The position numbers and the translations under genes were made by a program. A stretch of DNA of 18,328 nucleotides. Origin: Candidatus Omnitrophota bacterium. GTDB lineage: Bacteria > Omnitrophota > Gorgyraeia > Duberdicusellales > 4484-171. Position 1 is the first letter of the stretch. Each line of letters begins with the position of its first letter. Location: contig JAMWDA010000011.1 of the NCBI GenBank assembly GCA_023818995.1, positions 1 through 18,328 on the forward strand. The letters are read 5' to 3'. Below the pieces are notes generated by a model that saw nothing but the letters and a program-made list of their open reading frames with translations, was not told where the DNA came from and ran no database searches. Positions 8,517 through 15,462 of the stretch are shown here, in pieces.

Positions 8517-9117
8517 TTTTACCACTGAGTATTTGGGAAAGAGCAGGATTTATCATTAAGTATAATGCTTCCGAGATAGCTTCATCGCTAAAATCGTAAT
8601 ATAAATCTTCTCCCTCTATTTTTATTCGGAAACCTTTCTTAATTTCTGGTCTAATTTTAATCTCTAAACTGTTTTTTAAATCTTCTCTTAACCGGCTAAA
8701 TAAAAATTCTTCTAATCGCTTTTTATCTTCCGATGATACCTGTAACTCTAACTTAATATCCTCTTGAGGAACCCATTTATCTATAACTTTCAAGATTATT
8801 TCTCCCAAGAATTGAGAATCGAGCTTATTAGAAACTTCTCTCTTTAGAATATAGTCGCATAACTCAATTATCTTTTGGCGAACAAGAAGTATAATATCAC
8901 GTGCTGCCTGTTGTAAAGAATTTTGGGCGGTTTTTCTAAAATGCTCTATTTCTTTTTTAGCTTTCTCTAATTGCTCTTGAGCATTCTTTTGTGCTTCCTC
9001 TTTTATACTTTTCGCTTCTTCCTCTGCTTTCCTAATAATCTCTTGAGAAGTCTTTTTAGCCTCTTCTACACCCTCTCTTTTAATCTTCTCTATCAACCCT
9101 TCCAAGTTTACTTCCAT
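8509..9117 (-). CDS. atpE: A/V-type ATPase subunit E (peripheral stalk)
   Basis: Subunit E forms the peripheral stalk that holds the A3B3 head static against subunit I. It has 202 residues. The first 90 or so form an uninterrupted charged coiled coil (AEEEAKSIKEEAQKNAQEQL and similar). The C-terminal half (about 100–200) is the globular head-binding domain, with a conserved-looking EIILKVIDKW and SEDKKRLEEF. The start ATG has GGGAGA upstream and lies 21 bases after pyrF. The usual partner, subunit G/H, is not found here. This is the first ATPase gene in the transcript. I see no promoter in the 21-base gap, so its expression depends on the pyr genes or on a promoter hidden inside pyrF. Confidence 0.9.
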   Translation of the reverse strand: MEVNLEGLIEKIKREGVEEAKKTSQEIIRKAEEEAKSIKEEAQKNAQEQLEKAKKEIEHFRKTAQNSLQQAARDIILLVRQKIIELCDYILKREVSNKLDSQFLGEIILKVIDKWVPQEDIKLELQVSSEDKKRLEEFLFSRLREDLKNSLEIKIRPEIKKGFRIKIEGEDLYYDFSDEAISEALYLMINPALSQILSGKNG

Positions 9118-9138
9118 TGTTTTCTTCTCCCTATTCTT

Positions 9139-9819
9139 CTAACCTATCTCTTTCAAAATTTCATTAATAACCTTACAAGGTTCTTTTGCTTGATAAATTG
9201 GTCTACCTACTACTATATAATCTGCTATTTCTTTTATATCCTTAACCGTCACTGTCATCTTTTGGTCATCGTTATTCTCATTAACTCTAATCCCTGGACA
9301 TACTAATAAAAAATCTTCCCCTACCTTTTTTCTTATCTGTTCTGCTTCTCTTCCCGGTAAAACTACCCCTTCGAATCCTAGCTCAAAAGCTTTATCTACA
9401 AGTGTAGATACTTTTTTGTGTATTGTAAACTTAAATGAGGAACTTGTCAATATCGTTACTCCTAAAAAATAAGGTAAGTCTATTTTATTCTTAGCCAATC
9501 TTCTTATCTCTTCCAAAGTAAACTGTAAAGAATCTTTATCAGCCAAAAGATGAAAATCTAACATATCTATACCTAAAGGGAGGAGGTTCATCGTTGATTT
9601 AATCATCGTATTTGGTATATCAAAAAATTTCAAATCTAAAAATATCCGCTTCTTCCTCCTCTTTACTATCTTTATAGCCTCAACCCCTAATCCTGTAAAC
9701 GCTACTAGGCCTATCTTATAGAAATCTATGAGGTCTTCAGTTAAATCTAACCAATAGGAAAAATCTTTTCTCTGGGAAAAATCTAAGGCAAATATTATCT
9801 TACACTTCTTTACCATCAT
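9139..9819 (-). CDS. pyrF: Orotidine 5'-phosphate decarboxylase
   Basis: This enzyme decarboxylates OMP to UMP, the last step of de novo pyrimidine synthesis. It is a TIM barrel of 226 residues, normal for the family. The catalytic Asp-Lys-Asp array lies in DLKFFDIPNT (D62, K64, D67). The phosphate-binding signatures PGIR (after LLVC) and YIVVGRPIYQA are intact near the C-terminus. The start is one of two adjacent ATG codons (9819 or 9816), with no strong ribosome site. The message begins 14 bases after a tRNA gene, so tRNA processing may create its 5' end. The separation from pyrB and pyrC by three unrelated genes and a tRNA is unusual, but the strand and direction are the same. atpE follows closely. 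Confidence 0.95.
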   Translation of the reverse strand: MMVKKCKIIFALDFSQRKDFSYWLDLTEDLIDFYKIGLVAFTGLGVEAIKIVKRRKKRIFLDLKFFDIPNTMIKSTMNLLPLGIDMLDFHLLADKDSLQFTLEEIRRLAKNKIDLPYFLGVTILTSSSFKFTIHKKVSTLVDKAFELGFEGVVLPGREAEQIRKKVGEDFLLVCPGIRVNENNDDQKMTVTVKDIKEIADYIVVGRPIYQAKEPCKVINEILKEIG

Positions 9820-9833
9820 TTTTAATATTTACC

Positions 9834-9905
9834 TGTCCCTAGCAGGAATCGAACCTGCATTTCTGGCTCCGGAGGCCAGCGCTCTATCCATTGAGCTATA
9901 GGGAC
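9834..9905 (-). tRNA. tRNA-Arg (anticodon CCG)
   Basis: A full cloverleaf is visible on the minus strand. The acceptor GTCCCTA pairs with TAGGGAC and the D arm is GCTC/GAGC. The anticodon arm CTGGC/GCCAG has loop CTCCGGA, giving CCG for the CGG codon. The T arm is GCAGG–TTCGAAT–CCTGC. The discriminator is A, and CCA is not encoded. The gene sits inside a run of protein genes, 9 bases after the flavodoxin-like gene and 14 bases before pyrF, so it is probably cut out of the polycistronic transcript. Confidence 0.95.
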
Positions 9906-9914
9906 AGTTTAAAT

Positions 9915-10403
9915 TTAAACCATCTCTATTAATGGTTCTAACTTTTCCGCCAAATAATCTTCATTCTTTGTTTTATATCCGGGAATTTTTGCCTCAAAGA
10001 TAATTTTTGTTTTAAAGCCCAAGATAACCTCTTCCATCTCCTTTAAAGCCTTATCTGCCCCAGCACCACTGCCATAGGTAAGAATTATAACTGTCTGTTT
10101 ACCTTCTAAATTCTTAACTTTTTTAAAGTAACTATGTAAACAAGGAGCAAAGGTAAATGCCCATACAGGAGAAGAGAATATAACCAACTCGTAATTTTTT
10201 AAATCGCATTGTACATCTAACAATTCTGGTTTTCTTTTTAAAAATGCCTGCATACACTGTTTTAAAAACACTGTTTCTTCTCTAACCGGTTTTAGCTCAA
10301 TTAAATCCACTTCTCTTTTCTTCTCCAAAAACTTTTCCTTTAAGAAACTAGCTAATCTTTTAGTATTACCGGAAAAAGAGTAAAATACTACTGCTATCTT
10401 CAT
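9915..10403 (-). CDS. Flavodoxin-like FMN protein
   Basis: This is a small Rossmann-like flavodoxin-fold protein of about 162 residues. The FMN-phosphate loop is FYSFSGNTKRLA right after strand 1. The isoalloxazine loops are FSSPVWAFTFAPC and LTYGSGAGADKAL. It lacks any fused domain and may serve as an electron carrier or an NAD(P)H:quinone-type reductase. The substrate cannot be told. I chose ATG 10403, which stands 9 bases after AAGGAGG. An upstream TTG at 10409 is too close to that site. It lies 14 bases downstream of the endonuclease Q gene. An inverted repeat, AACCAT/ATGGTT, spans its last codons (about 9918–9938), too weak to call a terminator. Any link to pyrimidine synthesis (for example electron transfer for dihydroorotate dehydrogenase) is speculation, as no pyrD is in the window. 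Confidence 0.8.
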   Translation of the reverse strand: MKIAVVFYSFSGNTKRLASFLKEKFLEKKREVDLIELKPVREETVFLKQCMQAFLKRKPELLDVQCDLKNYELVIFSSPVWAFTFAPCLHSYFKKVKNLEGKQTVIILTYGSGAGADKALKEMEEVILGFKTKIIFEAKIPGYKTKNEDYLAEKLEPLIEMV

Positions 10404-10417
10404 ACTCAATAACCTCC

Positions 10418-11650
10418 TTAAAAAAAAGTTAGTTGTTCTATCTTTTTTTCCTCCTCATCAAATATCTTTATTATGCCATACTCTCCATCAAAACCAGGTA
10501 AAATCTTTAGTTTGCCTTCCCTAACTCTCTTTATTCCTTCAGCTATACGATAATCTAATTGAGAAAAAAGTTCTTCTTCTTTGAGTTTCACCAAAATATT
10601 AAATTCCGAACCAAGTTCAGAAACAATAGATAGATATTCTTTCTCTATAGCTTTGCTTTTTTTATCTATACCTTTTGCTTCAGCAATTATCTCATCTAAG
10701 GGAACAAAACTCTTATAACTGATACTGTTTTGGGGAATAACCCCCTCTTCTCTATCAGCTAACTCAATTACTCTATTGAGAACACCGCGGGTAAGAGGTT
10801 TCCCACAAACCGGACATTTACCCTTACAACTCTTTGTTTCCTTGGGATGCAATCTAATATTGCAGTTCCTGTGACCATCGTAATGGTATTTTCCCTCCTC
10901 GGGAAAAAATTCTATAGTGTAGAGAAATTTCTCTTTATCTTTTTTTTCCAGAACTCTCTTTATCTCCCAATAGTTAAGTTCGCAGTTAAATACATTTGCC
11001 TCCCTACCAATACGTGAAGGTGAGTGGGCATCAGAATTAGAAACTAAACTAAACCTGTCCAATTTAGATAATCGCCAATTCATAGGAGGGTCACTGGAGA
11101 GTCCTGTTTCTAAAGCAGTTAAATTTGAAGTATAATTATCAAATGCTTCTTCTAAAGAATTGAATCCTGAATTAGAACCAAAAACACTAAACCACGGTGT
11201 CCAAATATGAGAAGGTATAAGCATAATATCTTTAGATATGTTAAATAACTCTTTAGCTAATGCCTTACAACTCATCCCTAAAATTGGTCTCCCATCGGAA
11301 GCTAAATTGCCATAGCAGCTTAACATTTTATTTACCTCTTCGGCTAATTTAAATGTGGGTAGTAAAATTATATTGTGGACACGATAACCTTTGCCATTTT
11401 GAGAAAAAATATTGGATACTTCGCCAGAAAGGATAAAGTATACTCCTTCAAAAGAAAACAACCCTTTATCTTCCTCGGGGTTTAAATACCTCTTCAATTC
11501 CTCCAACCATAAGTGATGAGTAAAATCTCCTGTGCCTAAAAGAGTAATTCCTTTGTAGCGTGCCCATTTAGCTAATTGAGGTAAAACCATATCGTGTGAA
11601 GTGGCCCGAGAGTAACGGGAATGAATATGAAAATCAGCAACGAATTCCAT
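10418..11650 (-). CDS. endoQ: Endonuclease Q (PHP-domain DNA repair nuclease)
   Basis: EndoQ cuts DNA 5' of deaminated bases (uracil, hypoxanthine) and abasic sites. The protein has 410 residues, the family size. PHP metal ligands are visible: H8 and H10 (DFHIH), D42 and H45/H46 (GTGDFTHH), E77 (SGEVSN), H92 (VHN), H148 (PSHIWTP), D207 and H209 (SNSDAH). A zinc module follows: C263, C275, C279 and C282 in CKGKCPVCGKPLTRGVL, then RVIELADR, typical of EndoQ. The last residues are QLTFF, resembling a sliding-clamp binding peptide. The start ATG lies 2 bases after the Mut7-C gene without a clear ribosome site, so it is probably coupled. EndoQ is best known from archaea and some Bacillales. The older label for this family is 'UvrD helicase-associated phosphoesterase'. 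Confidence 0.88.
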   Translation of the reverse strand: MEFVADFHIHSRYSRATSHDMVLPQLAKWARYKGITLLGTGDFTHHLWLEELKRYLNPEEDKGLFSFEGVYFILSGEVSNIFSQNGKGYRVHNIILLPTFKLAEEVNKMLSCYGNLASDGRPILGMSCKALAKELFNISKDIMLIPSHIWTPWFSVFGSNSGFNSLEEAFDNYTSNLTALETGLSSDPPMNWRLSKLDRFSLVSNSDAHSPSRIGREANVFNCELNYWEIKRVLEKKDKEKFLYTIEFFPEEGKYHYDGHRNCNIRLHPKETKSCKGKCPVCGKPLTRGVLNRVIELADREEGVIPQNSISYKSFVPLDEIIAEAKGIDKKSKAIEKEYLSIVSELGSEFNILVKLKEEELFSQLDYRIAEGIKRVREGKLKILPGFDGEYGIIKIFDEEEKKIEQLTFF

Positions 11651-11652
11651 TT

Positions 11653-12108
11653 TTAATAAACACCTAATTCAGCGATCGTCCTTCTAATATTTCCCCAGTG
11701 ACTACCCTGCCAATAAACCTTATTACACTCTGGGCAAAGCATAAAATCATCTTGGGTAACAAAAACATACTCAGGAATTTTTTCCTTTATACTCATCTTA
11801 TCCACTCTTTCTAAAATTCTATTACACAAAACACAGCGAGTAAACATCTTTTCTTCATCTAAGGTTAAATTCAAATTCTTTATTAACTCCTTTAATTGCT
11901 CCTTGATATTTTGGGAACTAACTATCTGGATATTTTTTTCTAAATTACCGAATTTAATCTTACTACGCGTAACGATAATTCTATCTTCTCTCAATGCCTC
12001 TATTATTAGAGTGCCTAAATTTTCAGATTTATAATAAACAACATCAAAACCAAGGATACGTAGCCAGCGAGCTAACTTACCTAATTCCTTGGTAAGTATA
12101 AATTTCAT
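11653..12108 (-). CDS. Mut7-C domain protein with C-terminal zinc ribbon; active-site Asp residues replaced
   Basis: The Mut7-C family has a PIN-like RNase fold plus a zinc ribbon. The signature LGKLARWLRILGFDVVY is unmistakable near the N-terminus. Two C-x2-C pairs follow: C92/C95 (CVLC) and C125/C128 (CPEC). The ending CNKVYWQGSHWGN is characteristic. The protein has 151 residues, full length. Two acidic positions conserved in the family are changed: the Asp of the usual xxDxMLGKLARW is Thr6 (FILTKELGK), and the Asp of LLTRD is Ser49 (IIVTRSK). The nuclease centre is therefore probably dead, while fold and zinc sites are kept. The start ATG is 1 base after the pyrC stop, with GGAG inside the pyrC end. 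Location between pyrC and endoQ suggests a nucleic-acid role. The function is unknown. Confidence 0.85.
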   Translation of the reverse strand: MKFILTKELGKLARWLRILGFDVVYYKSENLGTLIIEALREDRIIVTRSKIKFGNLEKNIQIVSSQNIKEQLKELIKNLNLTLDEEKMFTRCVLCNRILERVDKMSIKEKIPEYVFVTQDDFMLCPECNKVYWQGSHWGNIRRTIAELGVY

Positions 12109-12109
12109 T

Positions 12110-13423
12110 TTACTCTCCCGAAGATAAATTTATTGAAGGGAAAAATGGTCTCTCATATACTATCTTTCCCTGATGAATAGTTAATTCCACTAACCCCATT
12201 AATTCTGAGTTTAAGAAGGGGGTGTTTTTAGATTTAGATACTAAATTTTTAGAGATTACCTGCCAACTTTTATTTACATCAACGATAATCAAATCAGCGA
12301 TAGCATCCTCTTTGATCTCTCCTCTCTCTTTTAGTCCTAAAATATTTGCCGGATTATAAGATAACTTCTCTACTAACTGGTTTAAACTAATTATCTTCTC
12401 TCTTACTAAATAAGTGTAAGTTAAAGAAAAAGCTAACTCTAAACCTATAACTCCAAAAGGTGCATTTTCAAAAGGAGCTTCCTTCTCGGCAAAAGAGTGA
12501 GGGGCATGGTCAGTAGCTATACAATCTATTATTCCTTCCTTAAGAGCTTTTTTTATTTCCTCAACATCATTTCTTTCTCCCAGGGGGGGATTTACTTTGA
12601 AATTGCCATGAAAATTACTCTTCTCTACATCTTCCACGGTAAGAATAAAATAATGAGGCGATGTCTCGCAAGTTAAGTAAGAAAATATTTCCTTTTCCTT
12701 CCTAATCAGCTCTATGCTCTTCTTACAGCTTATATGGGCCAAATGCAATTTAGTATTGACGTATTTAGCTATCTCTATATCTCTAAATACTCTTATGGTC
12801 TCAGCTATATCGGGGATAGAACTCATCCCATATTTACCAGAAATAAAACATTCCCGCATGGCTCCTTGAAGGGACAAACTCTTATCTTCGCAATGGGAAA
12901 CAATAATCAAGTTGAACATTTTAGCGTACTCCAAAGCTCGTCTAAAAAGATAACTATCATCTATAGAGCTCCCATCATCGCTTAAAGCTAAACAACCAGC
13001 CTTTTTTAAAGCTCCAAACTCGGTTAACTCCTTTCCTTTTCGTTCTTTAGTGATCGCTCCTATAGGAATTATATCAACTATACCTATCTTCTGACTTTCC
13101 TCCCTAATCCACTCCACTACTCCCTCGTTATCAATACAAGGATTAGTATTAGGCATGCACAGAATAGTAGTAAATCCTCCTTTAGCTGCCGCGCAACTAC
13201 CGCTAATAAGATCCTCCTCATCCTCTCTGCCCGGTGTTCTTAAATGTGTGTGTAAATCAATCAACCCTGGTAAAACAAATTTATCTTTGGCATCTATCTT
13301 CCTATCAGCATCTTCTTTAACATTCCTCTCCACCTTGGCAATTCTACCATTTTCAATAAGGATATCCGCTAAAATGGTATTTTTAGAATTTACGATCGTT
13401 GCTGATTTTATCAATATTTTCAC
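12110..13423 (-). CDS. pyrC: Dihydroorotase (class I)
   Basis: This enzyme interconverts N-carbamoyl-aspartate and dihydroorotate, the third step of pyrimidine synthesis. It is a zinc amidohydrolase of 437 residues. The metal-binding HTHLRTPG follows LPGLIDL near residue 58, a slight variant of the common HxHLREPG. SDDGSSIDD, SHCED, HLAHIS, CETSPHY, NPPLG and ATDHAPH are all in family order. The length and SDDG place it with the class I enzymes often encoded beside pyrB, so it could form a complex with PyrB. The start is GTG, 5 bases after AAGGAG, which lies in the last codons of pyrB. The gap to pyrB is 1 base. It ends 1 base before the Mut7-C gene. Confidence 0.96.
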   Translation of the reverse strand: MKILIKSATIVNSKNTILADILIENGRIAKVERNVKEDADRKIDAKDKFVLPGLIDLHTHLRTPGREDEEDLISGSCAAAKGGFTTILCMPNTNPCIDNEGVVEWIREESQKIGIVDIIPIGAITKERKGKELTEFGALKKAGCLALSDDGSSIDDSYLFRRALEYAKMFNLIIVSHCEDKSLSLQGAMRECFISGKYGMSSIPDIAETIRVFRDIEIAKYVNTKLHLAHISCKKSIELIRKEKEIFSYLTCETSPHYFILTVEDVEKSNFHGNFKVNPPLGERNDVEEIKKALKEGIIDCIATDHAPHSFAEKEAPFENAPFGVIGLELAFSLTYTYLVREKIISLNQLVEKLSYNPANILGLKERGEIKEDAIADLIIVDVNKSWQVISKNLVSKSKNTPFLNSELMGLVELTIHQGKIVYERPFFPSINLSSGE

Positions 13424-13424
13424 T

Positions 13425-14372
13425 TTATCTCCTTAAAGTTTTATGTTCTCTCTTTTCCGCTCCTACTAAATAAAGCACAGCCATCCTTATAGCTAAACCA
13501 TTCTCTACTTGTTTCAAAATTAAAGGGTGCAACTCATCTTTGAGAGTAGAACTTATCTCTACATCCCAATTAACCGGACCGGGATGCATAACTATACAAT
13601 CCTTTTTTGCTCTCTTTAATCTCTCTGGAGTAAGAGAAAAATTCTCTACATACTCACGCAGAGTAGAAAAGTAAGCTAAATTCTGACGTTCTCGCTGGAT
13701 ACGTAACATAATTATCACATCCACATCTTCTATAGCTCTATCTAAATCGTAGAAAACATCCACTCCTAATTTTTCAAACTCAAAGGGGATAAACGCTGGT
13801 GGTCCACACACTCTAACTTTAGAAGAGAACTTTTGGAACCCAAAGATATTAGACCGGCAGACACGGGAATGCATTATGTCTCCTACAATGAGTACATTTA
13901 AATTATCTAAGCTTCCCTTAACCTCTTTGACCGTAAACATATCCAAGAGAGCTTGCGTGGGATGTTCATTCTTTCCATCACCAGCATTTATGATGCTTGC
14001 TCTGGTATAGTTTAAAAAGTTCTTTAAGCATGCTCCCGTATCAATACGTATAATCAAAATATCGGGGCGGTAAGACTCTAAATTTTTGATTGTATCAACA
14101 ACGCTCTCTCCTTTACTAATACTACTAGTAGAAGAGGAAAAATTCAAAACATCTGCACTGAGTCTTTTTGCGGCCAACTCAAAAGATGTGCGTGTGCGCG
14201 TAGAATTCTCAAAGAATAAATTTACCACAGTTTTACCTCTCAAGGCAGGGGTTTTTTTAACCTCTCTTTGAGAAACCTCCTTAAAAGAACTGGCTAAATT
14301 AAAAACTACCTCCATCTCTTGACGCGTTAGGTCTTTTATTTCTAAGATATGCTTTTTTGTCCACTCTACCAT
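13425..14372 (-). CDS. pyrB: Aspartate carbamoyltransferase catalytic chain
   Basis: This enzyme joins carbamoyl phosphate and aspartate to form carbamoyl-aspartate. It has 315 residues. The carbamoyl-phosphate loop is FFENSTRTRTSFELAAKRL near residue 52. The neighbour-subunit loop SSISKGES supplies Ser and Lys. HPTQALLDMFTV, MLRIQRERQ and HPGPVNWDVEI follow. The last motif usually reads HPGPVNRGVEI in bacterial enzymes of this type, so Trp-Asp replaces Arg-Gly here. All other substrate residues I can recognise are present. No pyrI regulatory chain is nearby, so control is probably transcriptional through PyrR. The ATG is 1 base after the pyrR stop, with no independent ribosome site: a coupled start. 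Confidence 0.96.
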   Translation of the reverse strand: MVEWTKKHILEIKDLTRQEMEVVFNLASSFKEVSQREVKKTPALRGKTVVNLFFENSTRTRTSFELAAKRLSADVLNFSSSTSSISKGESVVDTIKNLESYRPDILIIRIDTGACLKNFLNYTRASIINAGDGKNEHPTQALLDMFTVKEVKGSLDNLNVLIVGDIMHSRVCRSNIFGFQKFSSKVRVCGPPAFIPFEFEKLGVDVFYDLDRAIEDVDVIIMLRIQRERQNLAYFSTLREYVENFSLTPERLKRAKKDCIVMHPGPVNWDVEISSTLKDELHPLILKQVENGLAIRMAVLYLVGAEKREHKTLRR

Positions 14373-14373
14373 A

Positions 14374-14928
14374 CTAATTTATAGGCTCTAAAATTACTAC
14401 TTCCTCTTTACCATCCACCTCTTTTAATCTTACCTCTACCATCTCCTTAATAGAAGTTGGTATATTTTTACCTACGAAATCCGCTCTTATAGGTAACTCT
14501 CTATGCCCACGATCGATCAGGACTAATAGTTGAACTCTCTTTGGTCTACCAAAATCCATAATCTCATCTAAAGCAGCACGAATCGTTCTACCTGTAAAAA
14601 GAACATCATCAATAAGAATTGTTTCTTTATCGTTTATATCAAAATCAATATTAGTTTCTTTAACTAAAGGTTTAGGACCAATCACGGTCAAGTCATCACG
14701 GTAAAATGTTATATCAAGAGTGCCTAAAGGGAGTTCTATCCCTTTTATTTCCTTTATTATATCTCTTATTCTTTTTGCGATGTATACTCCCCGTGTTTGA
14801 ATCCCTAAGAGAACTACTTCTTGAAGGTAAAATGGGCTTTCTAAAATTTCGTTAGCTAATCTATAGAGAGTTCGTTTAATATCCTCCTCTAAGAAAACTT
14901 TTGTTTTTTCTTTAAAAATGGGTGACAT
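14374..14928 (-). CDS. pyrR: PyrR: pyr mRNA-binding attenuation regulator / uracil phosphoribosyltransferase
   Basis: PyrR binds pyr leader RNA when UMP is high and favours termination. Many members also make UMP from uracil and PRPP. The protein has 184 residues from ATG 14928 and is a type I phosphoribosyltransferase. The PRPP motif ILIDDVLFTGRTIRAAL is intact (about residues 104–120). LLGIQTRGVYIAKR (about 40–53) and LVLIDRGHRELPIRADFVGKNIPTS follow as in the family. I chose ATG 14928 because AAAGGA lies about 9 bases upstream. Upstream in-frame TTG/ATG codons (14979, 14976) fall inside the terminator hairpin and would add a non-homologous tail. The matching RNA target lies in its own leader (15010–15040), so the gene is autoregulated. 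Confidence 0.96.
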   Translation of the reverse strand: MSPIFKEKTKVFLEEDIKRTLYRLANEILESPFYLQEVVLLGIQTRGVYIAKRIRDIIKEIKGIELPLGTLDITFYRDDLTVIGPKPLVKETNIDFDINDKETILIDDVLFTGRTIRAALDEIMDFGRPKRVQLLVLIDRGHRELPIRADFVGKNIPTSIKEMVEVRLKEVDGKEEVVILEPIN

Positions 14929-14944
14929 AAATTTTTTCCTTTCT

Positions 14945-14974
14945 ATAAAAATAAAGCTCACCTTACTGGTGAGC
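14945..14974 (-). terminator. Intrinsic terminator of the pyr leader (attenuator)
   Basis: A perfect 7-bp stem GCTCACC/GGTGAGC (14968–14974 with 14956–14962) with a 5-base loop is followed by TTTATTTTTAT on the minus strand. It stands 16 bases before the pyrR start codon and downstream of the PyrR-binding hairpin. Its 5' arm and loop contain ACCAG and CTCAC. These can pair with CTGGT (six bp counting a flanking G·U) or GTGAG in the PyrR hairpin, which gives a plausible competing antiterminator. Confidence 0.9.
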
Positions 14975-15009
14975 ATCAATTTATTTTCTCTTTTACTTCA
15001 TAATTTTAT

Positions 15010-15040
15010 CCTTACCAGCCTCACTGGACCGGCTTAAAGG
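15010..15040 (-). promoter_or_regulatory. PyrR-binding anti-antiterminator hairpin
   Basis: The minus-strand sequence GGTCCAGTGAGGCT (15017–15030) fits the PyrR target consensus ARUCCNGNGAGGYU apart from its first base. It folds as GGTC/GGCT around the hexaloop CAGTGA. Below it GCC pairs with GGT, then a TAA bulge lies on the 5' side, then CCTT pairs with AAGG. This is the known upper stem, 5'-side bulge and lower stem layout. It lies between the promoter and the terminator. UMP-bound PyrR should hold this fold and release the terminator. Confidence 0.93.
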
Positions 15041-15048
15041 TTTAATTT

Positions 15049-15077
15049 AATATAACCTAAAATAAAGCGCCTGTCAA
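15049..15077 (-). promoter_or_regulatory. Sigma-70-type promoter of the pyr operon
   Basis: The -35 box TTGACA (15072–15077) is a perfect consensus. A 17-base spacer follows, then the -10 box TATATT (15049–15054). The start of transcription is expected near 15042, just before the PyrR-binding hairpin. The -35 box begins only two bases beyond the stop codon of the TauE gene. It sits in the loop region of a short GCCT/AGGC repeat that may act as a weak terminator for that gene. Confidence 0.88.
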
Positions 15078-15079
15078 GG

Positions 15080-15436
15080 CTATTTTCCCATAATCATTTT
15101 TATAGAAATCAAAAGTAGATACACGCCGAATAATTTTTTTAGAAGATAATCATCTATTTTATGAACGAATTGCGCACCAATAAGTCCACCCACCAAGAAT
15201 CCTATACAGATAAAAATTGCCATAGATAATTTCACATTCCCTTCTAGATAATATTTAATTGCTGCCAAAAGACCTATAGGGGGAACCATTATGGCTAAAG
15301 TAGTCCCTTGTGCTTCGTGTTGGGTCAAACCAAATATGTAAACTAAGGCTGGTATAAGAACTGTTCCTCCTCCAATACCAAAGAAACCACTACTAATACC
15401 GGATAGTAAACCAACAATTAAATACAAAACCCACAT
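15080..15436 (-). CDS. Half-size TauE/SafE family membrane permease
   Basis: This small membrane protein has 118 residues and about four transmembrane helices. The N-terminal GISSGFFGIGGGTVLIPAL is the hallmark of the TauE/SafE (DUF81) repeat, and AQGTTLAIMVPPIGLLAA follows. Full-length members have two such repeats in about 250 residues. This has one, so it should act as a dimer or with another half. No second half-gene is adjacent. Family members are linked to export of sulfite, sulfoacetate or related organosulfur anions, but the substrate cannot be read from sequence. The start ATG follows AAGGAGG at 4 bases. It lies 26 bases after the glycosyltransferase and ends right at the pyr promoter. 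Confidence 0.85.
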   Translation of the reverse strand: MWVLYLIVGLLSGISSGFFGIGGGTVLIPALVYIFGLTQHEAQGTTLAIMVPPIGLLAAIKYYLEGNVKLSMAIFICIGFLVGGLIGAQFVHKIDDYLLKKLFGVYLLLISIKMIMGK

Positions 15437-15462
15437 TTTTCCTCCTTAAGGAAAATTTATTA

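Noticed and set aside
9918..9938. AACCAT/ATGGTT hairpin at the end of the flavodoxin-like gene as a terminator
   Set aside because: The stem is only 6 bp and A+T-rich with an 8-base loop, and no T-run follows on the minus strand.
14929..14979. Longer pyrR start at TTG 14979 or ATG 14976
   Set aside because: These codons lie in the attenuator terminator, and the added residues do not fit the family. ATG 14928 has the ribosome site.
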